Source: Hormiphora californensis (taxonomy: Eukaryota; Ctenophora; Tentaculata; Cydippida; Pleurobrachiidae). From it: DNA of 64,000 bases. Position numbers and translations under genes: made by a program. The notes under the pieces were generated by a model that was given only the letters and a program-made list of their open reading frames with translations, had not been told where the DNA came from and did no database searches. Shown here one piece after another: positions 55,227-64,000 of the stretch (position 1 is its first letter; every line of letters starts with the position of its first letter). Location: NCBI GenBank assembly GCA_020137815.1, contig CM035358.1, forward strand, positions 891,356-955,355, given 5' to 3'.

Positions 55227-56152
55227 TTAAAGTAGTGTTGAAAAGTTTGAACGGTCAGAACGGAAGGTGCTGTATCCTTGCATTTTGATTTGGGCATCTG
55301 CAATGTAGTTTTTCAACCATGACTCCGTTATTGCAAGGGCAACTGTCGGCGGGGAGTTTGGGTTGTTTAACACAAACAGCCTCGATGAAAGGGAGTTTCC
55401 ACCGAGTGTTCCCCCCTGCAGCGGTGAAATACTTCTCCCATTTAGTAGGATAATTTTGAGAGGGCAGTATTTGGGTCGGGAGTTGACGATGTACTCCTTG
55501 AGTGAGGGTACCTGTAGGTAGAGTGTACTGCACGGCGGGTGTGCTGTAAGTGGTGGGCCAGCTGGTTGTGCAGCATTGATTCGCTGTGGGTGGGGCCAAG
55601 CTGGGAGAGAATTTCTTCCATTCTGTCCGCTTGCCTCAGTGACTCTTCTCTTGCATTCCTGACCTCCTTCAAGACAATGCTCAGAAAACCCGATTGTAGA
55701 TGTCCAGGGTTTGCTGCGAAACTGGTCGCAATGGTGAGCCGCTAAGAGGGAGTTGTTCATCCTGCACTCTCTCTCTCTGGTCAGTGGTGTGAGTGTTAGG
55801 TTGCCGTGTTGTCCTAACAATTCCTGACGTTCTTTCCTCTCAGGGGTTTCCTCTTTCCTTCGTGTACCCTTTAGGTGGAGATGCGGGCAATCAGGGTTTA
55901 AGCACTGTCGTTCCTTCATTCTCCGCTGTGAGCCCTCACATAGTTTTGGGGGAGTTTAGAGCACTTTGAACCCGACTTACAGCCATGGCGGGAATGAGAT
56001 CCGTACAGTCTAAATTTCCTGCAAACTTTACGGTGGGGAAAACGGCAGGTTTCCCCATTCACTTCCTTTTTACCGGATATCCCGTGTCTGCAGTAGCCTT
56101 CTGCCAAGAATGCACAAGGGACCTTAGATGATTCCCTGCTTGAGCCAATCAC
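55227..56152 (-). mobile_element. LINE 5' fragment: CCCH ORF1 and start of endonuclease
   Basis: From 56152 the minus strand reads CCCH-like knuckles (CAFLAEGYCRHG, CRFPHRKVCRKF, CLNPDCPHLHLKGTRR). After a Pro/Gln-rich linker come LKIILLNGRSI and ALAITESWLKNYI, the first endonuclease motifs. It is cut off where the next copy begins at 55202, so the elements are stacked in the same orientation. Confidence 0.8.
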
Positions 56153-56786
56153 AGCGCAGATTTCAAAAATTTTCTTCCCACGCTACCGTGGGAAAAATCG
56201 TAGTGGCTTAACTGGTGTAAACGCTGTGTAAATACTGAACTTTTTTAGGGATCCCTATTGTTGTACCTCAGTCCTCAAATTAAATAAATTAAATAAATAA
56301 AAAAAAATCATTATAAAAATTCAAAATAAAACTTCAAATTAAAAATCTGGGTGCGTGCGGCGCGAAAAACCAGAAATTACGCCGCGCACGCCGCGCACGT
56401 TGAGAAAAATCTCAGTATTTTTTTAGAACTGGGTTTTTTAAATTTCAGTTTCCAAAATTTGAAAAGCGCTGCGACTTGCTTAAAAGATTAAAGAAGTTCA
56501 AAGGCCTCCTAAAGCTAGGAGGCTCCGGAATCCAGGTGACACATAAGGAGACACACAGGAGATGACCCACAGCAGCATAGAAGACACCACACACGTGAGA
56601 GATTACTTCACATGAGACACCGGTGACCAGGATTTTTGCGCACCACGGACCACCAACAATCTTCTGGACTCCTGCATCGAGTGACGAGTCGGCTCATGGG
56701 AGTTGCAATTGTTTTTATGTCACTGGTTTCTAAGAGCTTACGCAGAACCTAAATCTTTCACAGCTGATTTCTAAAATTTCATTAGA
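56153..56786. other. intergenic region and likely MED25 promoter
   Basis: No exon. A short GCGC-rich part lies near 56350-56400. TTTCATTAG directly precedes AATGACG at 56787, which looks like a 3' splice site and could take a spliced leader or a 5' UTR intron. Confidence 0.4.
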
Positions 56787-59700
56787 ATGACGTTTGGAAC
56801 AATGCCTCAGATGGCAGGTGCTCAGAGGCCCACTGTGAGCCAAGATTTCGTGGGGGAAGCTGCCGATATCGTCTTTGTTATAGAAGACACTTCAAATATT
56901 GATGCTTACTTTAACTTCTTCAAAACCAACTACATTGAAAAGATGCTCAAGTGAGTTTACTGGATCACATTGTCTGAGGTACATACTGGTACAGGAGTAA
57001 TTGCTACAGAGAGGCCCGAATGTGGGAGCCACATTTAACACCTAATAAACTCCATCTCTCCCAGGCATTTTTGCCTCCCCAGGGGTCCCAGATGACGGGG
57101 ATGTTCGGGGAAATACCAGTTCAGCAATTTGGTCTGGTTTTGTACCGTACAAACGCGCCAGGGACAGCCGAACCCGTGACATGTTTCCCTCCCACCCACG
57201 ACATAACAGTCTTTCATAACCAGATTAAAGATATGAAGTGAGTAGATTCAGCTGCGCCACATCAAAAGAAATGGGTTTAATAAGTTCAATGTTTTGTAAA
57301 ACATTTAAAATAAATTACTCATTTCTTTATGTTTACCAGGAGAGAGGGAGGTGGTAACGAGTCCAATGCTTTTGTTGTGGAGGGACTCGGTCTGGCTTTG
57401 GACGTCTTTGAGCACATGGATACGACAAGAGTCAATAAGAAGTACGTTATTTTTCAACAAATACATTTTTAACATGAAATAATTTATAAGTTTGCTAGCA
57501 TTATGTACATTTCTAAACCCCTTCCCTCCCAGGGTCAAAGTGTCCAAGATATGTCTACTGATAGGGCACAATGCTCCCTATCTAGCACCCTGTGAATACA
57601 ACCTCAAGTTTTGGGGTTACTCCTGTGAAGCCCTTGCCAAGGTCATGTCTGATCGGGACATCAAGTTGAGCGTCATGTCACCCCGCAAAAGTGAACCTCT
57701 CAAGAAGATATTCGAGGCAGTAAGTAGTCATCCTTGTTTTTTATCGTGTTTTTTTCGAGTGGCAGAAAGATTTGTTAAAGCTAATAGTAGAGGCAATAAT
57801 TACACTCACCTCCTCTGATTTCTATGAAACTTCTCCCATGCTAAGAGGTGGCAATAGAGGTTCAAATACCGCTGAGTTTAAGTCTGAACAATGTTCGGTT
57901 CGTTAATTATCGCTAATTGAAAAACGCCAAAATGGCCTAAAATCGCCCTAAGTTCCGAATTGAAATTTTGGAGTTGAGACTCCAGACTTCGTGGAGATGT
58001 CCGCTAGGATGACAATATGCACCAAAATCGGACGAAAGCCTAAATTCGTCCGAATTCGGTACGAAAAGCCGGGTAGACTGAATTTTGGTCACGTGACATG
58101 GGTCCAAAATCAGTTTTTTGCCATTTACGCCTTTCCTGTACGTCGGAGACTAAAAATATGGCCAGTACTTGTCATTTCCGTCGCTTTCTGCATCTTTTAA
58201 GCCCCCTATAAATATCCCTTACTTCAACGGTTCAGAATTGACGTCATTTAGTCTCCTGAAAAACTCTAACTACTGAACCGTTGAAGTAAGGGATATTTAT
58301 AGGGGGCTTAAAAGATGCAGAAAGCGACGGAAATGACAAGTACTGGCCATATTTTTAGTCTCCGACGTACAGGAAAGGCGTAAATGGCAAAAAACTGATT
58401 TTGGACCCATGTCACGTGACCAAAATTCAGTCTACCCGGCTTTTCGTACCGAATTCGGACGAATTTAGGCTTTCGTCCGATTTTGGTGCATATTGTCATC
58501 CTAGCGGACATCTCCACGAAGTCTGGAGTCTCAACTCCAAAATTTCAATTCGGAACTTAGGGCGATTTTAGGCCATTTTGGCGTTTTTCAATTAGCGATA
58601 ATTAACGAACCGAACATTGTTCAGACTTAAACTCAGCGGTATTTGAACCTCTATTGCCACCTCTTAGCATGGGAGAAGTTTCATAGAAATCAGAGGAGGT
58701 GAGTGTAATTATTGCCTCTACTATAAACTATATGCATACTATCCAGATAACTTTTTGTGAAATCCCTGCCCTCTCTTATTTTAACACGTGTATTTTAGAG
58801 TGTCAATGATGGTGGCAGTACGAAGGATCATGGTCTGGAGAGTGGCCACATGTTGCTCGTGTCAGGATGGAGCATGCCAGTCCAAGAGGCAGCTGTTGAG
58901 GTTGCCAAGACTTCTGCAGGGGCTGCTGCTGCTGCTGCTAATTCTCCTAACTCTCCCGCTAAAAGTTAGTCCCCCTAATTAGTGATTGACATATGACTAC
59001 ATATCATTCTAATTAATAATTTGAATATAATTTCTTTTTACCCCCACTCATTTCACTTTATAAACCCTTCCACTATCTAGAAAGGTCCCTGGTTACCAAT
59101 TTGAATAAGTACATACATATCTTTTTTACCGCCCACTCATTTCACTTCATAAACCCTTCCACTATCTAGAGAGGCAGAAAGTGGTAGCTGGAACAAAGGA
59201 TGGACCCCCTTGGTTTGCTGGATCGCCAGCTGTAGCACAGGGCCTCGTCGATTTCAATGTTAACACTCCCTCACCAGTTAGGGATTTCACTGGTGGTGCA
59301 AATGATCAGGTAGGAACAGACAAACCTTCCAAGCCCCCGACATGATATATATGTCCCATTCTGTCACCCCTACTAACACACTTCCCATTCCCCAGACCCT
59401 CCAAGCTCCTGATGTGCCTGGACATGGACCCCCACAGCAGCAACCACCACCCCAGGTCCCAACGACTGGACCTGGGGGTGTTCCTCCCCATACCCTACCA
59501 CACCACCTCCAGCTGGGTATGTGGACCCCAGGATGAGGCCCGCCCACATGCAGCCACCACCCGGTATAACTAGACACTTAATTATACTAATTACACATAA
59601 TTACACTTAATTACACTTAATTAGACTAATTACACAATATATAATTATCTGCATTGATTGATTTCTCCAAATTCTGAATCTCTCAATCTAAACGATCTGA

Positions 59701-62151
59701 GTCTCTAAATCCTGATCCAGGCCAGATGGTGATGATGCAAGGAGGTCAGCCCGGTCAGATGGGCCAGATCCCACCCCACCTGCTCCACAGACAACAACAG
59801 CAGCAGGGCATGCCAGGTGGGCCCATGATGGCAGGGGCTCCCCAACAGCAGGGTCCACCTCCCCATATGGTCCGGATGAACCTAGATCAGGTAAAGGTTA
59901 GTATATAATTGGATGTGTGGGCATGTATACTTGATTATTGGTATTACAAGTATGTTTGACATGATTAAAGTTAAAATCTCATTTAAATCTGAACAAATAT
60001 TTTCAGCAGCTTCTAGTAACAATAATTCTTGTTGCAGTTTCAGCAGCGCCAGATGCAGGAGCAGCAACAGAGACAGATGCAGATGGCCCGTCAACACGCA
60101 GCACACCAGGTTAGGGTGAGGTATATAATCAATAACCCCGGGTTTATACAAGGTGTGCCACGGATTGTTGGTAACGGTTAGCGAGTTGTGCCGTCACACA
60201 TGTAGCAGGTCACCCGCTAGGGTGATTCGCTACACCATATACTGCCCGACCTGCGAAGCAGGGGGGTGGTATAGAGTAGTAGTATAGTGAGAACAGTTGG
60301 GTCACTATATATTACTGATTACTGATCTGATAGGGTAGGGTGAGGTATATATAGGAGTAGTAGTATAGTGAGAACAGTTGGGCACACCAGGTTAGGGTGA
60401 GGTATATAGGAGTATTAGTATAGTGAGAACAGTTGGGTCACTATATTACTGATTACTGATCTGATAGGGTAGGGTGAGGTATATAGGAGTAGTATAGTGA
60501 GGACAGTTGGGTCACTATATTACTGATTACTGATCTGATAGGTTCCACTTGAAAAAGGAACAAAGTGTCGCTGCCTATCTGACTCCTAAGTCCTAATTTT
60601 TAATGTTCTCCTCCCCATCAGCAGGCAATGGCTCAGCAACAACAGCAGGCTGCCCAACAGGCCCAACAACAAGCCCAACAAGCCCAACAACAGGCACAAC
60701 AGCAAGCACAACAACAGGCCAATGCGAACACAAAGCGGCTGTTATGGTCTGGACAGGTATGAGATTCTTAACTTAAGGAATTAGATTTTCAATCTGGCGT
60801 TGTCATCACGATAACCAAGATGAGTTTTATCACGCGTTTTTTCGTCTCCAGCTGTAATACCAAACTTTATTTAACAGAGCTATTTGCACACAGGTAGAGT
60901 TATGGGATGATAGCCGTCACGTGAGTGTTCTATCTGTTGAGACATCCCTCCACGTGTCTGAGGGGACCATGTCCCAGGGTGCCAATACCAATATCCACCA
61001 GTGGCCCTCTTCTGTTCAGTTCATCATCATACCCAACATTGGCATGGTATGTGGTGTTTGGAGGTGGTTGCCTATGTATAAGTACGTGGGTTGAGTCAAG
61101 GCCGCATTAGGAAGCACTGTGCGTTTATTGGGAATTCTAGGATTATGAACTCCCAGTGCATCGTAATGTTAACTTTGTTGAACATATTGTTGTCGAACCC
61201 CTCTTTTCCTCCAGAAAGACATGGGATTGGGCCACCTCAAAAAGTGCAGCAAGATATTGCTGACATTCAACCCTAACAAGGACCCCGCACAAGAGGCTGC
61301 TAAGCAACAGGTATGATGAGATAAGGAACCATAATAAAGTTCAAGAGCCTCCAAGAGCACCCAAGAGCGTACCCGATCGAAGAGAGACCACACCTGAGAG
61401 CGCACCACACCCAAAAGAGACCACATCCAAGAGCGCACCACCTCCAGAAGACACCACTTCAAGAGCGCACCACATCAAAGAGAGCTCCCCATCCAGAAGA
61501 TACCACGCGCAGGGGACACCACGCGCAGAAGAGACCAGCGCGGCGTTGTATTTGCGCGTGCGGTCTCTTCTGCGCGTGGTGTCCCCTGCGCGCGGTATCT
61601 TCTGGACGGGGAGCTCTCTTTGATGTGGTGCGCTCTTGGAGTGGTGTCTTTTGGAGGTGGTACGCTCTTGGATGGGGTGCGCTCTTGAACTTTATTATGG
61701 TTCCTTATGGGGGCCAGAGAGATGTACTATTTCCGATGTTTGCTGACACACCTCGTTAGTCGTTACTGTGGTAACCATGGAAACGAAGTTTTGTTTAACA
61801 TAGTTTTAATTCCAGATTGAGAAAATGTACGCGGATGGTTCTTCTGCGGGCCTCCTCACCGCTGTCCTGCCCAATGGGGAAAAGGAACAGAGTTTGGTGG
61901 TAAAGAGTGCTAACTTGAAGTCAATGGTTGCGATATTCCCTCAGGTAACTATGGTAACATGCTACTTTGCTTATCTTTATCTGGTTAACATGCCATTAAG
62001 TTAACACATGGTAACACATGGTAACCATGGTAACACCCTTTCTGTTTCAGATGCAGGCTAAGTTCCAAGAAGATATTGCAGTAAAATTACAGCAACACCA
62101 ACAAGCAAAACAGCAACAACAAGCAGCGCAACAGGCCGCTGCCGCCGCTGC

Positions 62152-62190
<39 letters not shown>

Positions 62191-63639
62191 GCAACAACAA
62201 CAGCAACAACAGCAGCAGCAACAACAACAACAACAACAAGCACAACAACAACAGCAAGCACAACAACAACAGCAAGCACAACAACAGCAGCAGCATCAAC
62301 AAAATCAGGTCTGGTATTCATTGCAATCTACAACTCCAAAGTACATTTACAATTGTTGTTGAGACTCACACACTCTCTCTCTTCCTCTCTCTACAACCCC
62401 CTCCTTCAGGTGATGCAACAGCAACATGCACAGCAACAGCAGGGCGGTATGGCACACATGATGGGTCATCCCCACATGCAACAAGCACAGGTAACTCTAC
62501 CCCTGTTACAAATAAGTTCCAATCTCTCTCGGTTTCTTGTACTTCTTACTTTGAGGATCTTTCTTACTCGTCCTCTCATAGCTCATTTTCCTAAGTAAAG
62601 ACTCTCTCTGCAGCACATGATGCGAGGACCCCCTCCACAACAACAACAACCCCAACAGCCCCAGCAGCAACAGCAACCACCCCAACAGCAACACCCGGGA
62701 ATGCAGTATCAGATCCCACCCCACCAGTTCCAACAAATGCAACAGCAACAACAGAGAATGCCGGCCCAGGCTCGGTATAATCCACATATCCGAGGTGATT
62801 AGGTTGTGTTAGTTACTTGATAACTCCTCCTCCTTCTTCTGGGCTGCCTCGAATGACAATGAAGTGTTGGGAGTTAACTCATGTGCCCTAATCCCGTTTG
62901 ATCCTCTGAGCTCTCACACTCTTTTTCAGGGAACGATAGTTCTAAACCTTTATATTCTTTTAGGTCCAATGGCACCTAACCAAATGGCCCAGATGCAAGG
63001 TCAGATGGCCCCAGGACAACCCGGTATGGTGGGCCAGATGTTGGGTCAAATGGGTCCAGGGGGTCCCGGTCAACCTGGTATGCAGCAGAGGAACGATGAA
63101 ATGATGATGCAGCAACAACAAATGGTAACTTTCCAAATAAAGAATCAACAGTTTCCCGGCTTTTCTGATACTATTTGGGATTGTACGACACACATTTTAC
63201 ACGAATCAGTACCAATCAAATGTGAATTATTCATGGCCAACACAAAACAAAGTTCCTCAATATTCGGCTAATAATTAATTAATTAATTACATCCTACCCT
63301 CCCAACTAGATGATGTTGCAGCAGCGAGGGGGAATGTCCGTTCAGCAGCAGCATCACATGCAGCAGCAATTGCAGCACCAGCAACAGTTGCAACATCAGC
63401 AACAACTGCAACACCAGATGCAACTTCAGCAACAGCAACAGCAACGAACAGGGCAACCACAGCCCGGTGGACCCATGGGAAATCAGGTACCTGGTACACA
63501 TAGCGTTAATTAACGATTTCTAATTATAGCCATTAATCCGTATAATTACCTAGGATAGTTCTGCCATCCACATTCCTAGATCCCTTTTTATCAAACAACT
63601 TTTTTTTTTCAGATGCAGCATGGAGGTTGGAACGGCTGA
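56787..63639 (+). CDS. MED25: Mediator complex subunit 25
   Basis: Nineteen exons, about 915 aa: 56787-56950, 57010-57237, 57340-57441, 57533-57719, 58799-58964, 59170-59309, 59396-59516, 59721-59890, 60038-60109, 60622-60756, 60894-61046, 61215-61310, 61816-61944, 62051-62308, 62410-62490, 62614-62794, 62964-63124, 63310-63486, 63613-63639. The von Willebrand A domain starts AADIVFVIEDTSN and includes VEGLGLALDVFEH and SKICLLIGHNAPYL, as in MED25, where it binds Mediator. A Pro/Gln-rich linker follows, then the activator-binding (ACID/PTOV-like) part from KRLLWSGQVELWDD to AIFPQ, then a long polyglutamine and Met/Gln/Gly/Pro tail. Nuclear co-activator for RNA polymerase II. Two uncertain places: the exon 2 acceptor (57010 fits the phase, but 57065 gives the more expected protein) and the end of exon 7. 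Confidence 0.9.
57784..58724. repeat. 941-bp palindrome with 452-bp arms
   Basis: Left arm 57784-58235, right arm 58273-58724, with a 37-base loop. The arms look identical: the same 69-residue frame reads from 57991 on plus and from 58517 on minus, and the outer and inner edges pair base by base. It lies entirely in MED25 intron 4. No clear target duplication or transposase. MED25 pre-mRNA would carry a hairpin of about 450 bp. Confidence 0.93.
59050..59168 (+). repeat. duplicated acceptor region in MED25 intron 5
   Basis: CCACTCATTTCACTTYATAA through CCACTATCTAGARAGG occurs twice. The second copy carries the used acceptor of exon 6. The first ends in an equally good TATCTAG|AAAGG, a possible decoy acceptor. 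Confidence 0.8.
60270..60545 (+). repeat. long tandem repeat in MED25 intron 9
   Basis: About three imperfect copies of a unit with GGGTGAGGTATATAGGAGTA, AGAACAGTTGGGTCACTAT and ACTGATTACTGATCTGATAG. Confidence 0.82.
61319..61709. repeat. 390-bp foldback element in MED25 intron 12
   Basis: AAGGAACCATAATAAAGTTC at the left is mirrored by GAACTTTATTATGGTTCCTT at the right. The inner arms are made of degenerate CCAAGAGCGCACCAC-like repeats that also pair. It is less perfect than the palindrome in intron 4. Confidence 0.82.
62143..62300 (+). repeat. CAA/CAG repeat coding polyglutamine
   Basis: Mixed CAA and CAG codons in MED25 exon 14 encode a run of more than 20 Gln, followed by several AQQQQ units. 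The mixed codons limit slippage compared with a pure CAG run. Confidence 0.92.
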
Positions 63640-63797
63640 ACGGGATAGAGAAAGATTTATTTTATGGCGTTTACTAATTTATTGTATAAATTTCATTCAA
63701 TCAACCCACTTGACCAAGAGACCGTGTGTTTCAATTCTTCAAATTGTTTACTTTTGGATCACACATATTTCCCCTTCTTACCTAATGAATTCACAGA
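63640..63797 (+). promoter_or_regulatory. 158-bp spacer between MED25 and HSD17B10
   Basis: It must hold the MED25 3' end and the 5' leader of the next gene on the same strand. It ends in AATTCACAG|A before the ATG at 63798, which is acceptor-like. I see no canonical AATAAA. Confidence 0.4.
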
Positions 63798-63955
63798 ATG
63801 AACAGGGGTATCGTTGCCTTGGTTACCGGAGGAGCCTCAGGGTTAGGTTTAGCTACCGTACGTCATGTTCTGAAAATGGGTGGTAAAGCAGTTATTGCTG
63901 ATCTGCCTAGCTCAGCCGGTGCCGAACTGGCTAAGGAAATGTCTAACGATTGCCG
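63798..63955 (+). CDS. HSD17B10: 3-hydroxyacyl-CoA dehydrogenase type 2, first exon (partial)
   Basis: The first exon encodes 52 full codons ending NDC, with 2 bases carried over a donor CG|GTAAAA. It holds the short-chain dehydrogenase NAD-binding motif TGGASGLGLAT (TGxxxGxG) and IADLPSSAGAELAKEM, where the Asp after the second strand selects NAD. This closely matches HSD17B10, a mitochondrial enzyme of isoleucine and steroid oxidation that is also a core subunit of mitochondrial RNase P. Only a short N-terminal extension precedes the Rossmann fold. The catalytic Tyr-x3-Lys lies beyond the window. It follows MED25 by 158 bp on the same strand. Confidence 0.88.
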
Positions 63956-64000
63956 GTAAAAAATCGCACCTGTTTGCAATCGTTTATTTTTATAAAGGAG

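Noticed and set aside
57991-58517. A 69-residue protein encoded twice, on opposite strands
   Set aside because: The identity is a consequence of the palindrome. The frame has no recognisable motif and lies in an intron.

Overview
This is genomic DNA of an invertebrate animal: AT-rich, with short GT-AG introns, many (GA)n/(CT)n tracts, MITEs and decayed LINEs. A Shaker-type potassium channel, a DEG/ENaC channel, a homeobox gene with an eh1-like motif, MED25 and HSD17B10 together show that it is a metazoan. I cannot name the phylum from sequence alone. Compact introns and acceptor-like sites directly before some start codons would fit an early-branching lineage with spliced-leader trans-splicing, such as a ctenophore or hydrozoan, but this is only a guess.

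Layout. (1) 589-9533 (+): a gene of at least 20 exons, cut by a 100-N assembly gap. It encodes an acylated (MGCIQSK start), zinc-finger, Tudor-like and tandem-TIR protein with two PPSY motifs. (2) 9634-11100: relics of a LINE 3' end (RNase H and zinc knuckle, minus strand), then a tRNA-like sequence and gene-poor DNA. (3) 15769-23634 (+): a six-exon gene for a 231-aa divergent homeodomain protein. (4) 24144-28729 (-): a 12-exon DEG/ENaC channel, 596 aa, convergent with the homeobox gene. (5) 28.7-34.6 kb: no recognised gene. (6) 34607-38591 (-): a seven-exon Shaker-like Kv channel, 439 aa. (7) 38.6-48.9 kb: two minisatellites, many GA tracts and a few coding-like orphan exons. (8) 48.9-56.2 kb (-): a stack of LINE fragments with unusual zinc-finger ORF1 segments. 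(9) 56787-63639 (+): MED25, 19 exons, with a 941-bp palindrome in intron 4. (10) 63798-end (+): first exon of HSD17B10, 158 bp after the MED25 stop.

The genes do not form one pathway. The strongest candidate for something undescribed is the membrane-anchored tandem-TIR protein. Next are the homeodomain with its displaced helix-3 tryptophan, the long palindrome inside MED25, and a 109-bp hAT MITE family that in three of five copies sits at splice donors. Gene models were spliced by eye; phases agree at every junction unless an entry says otherwise.
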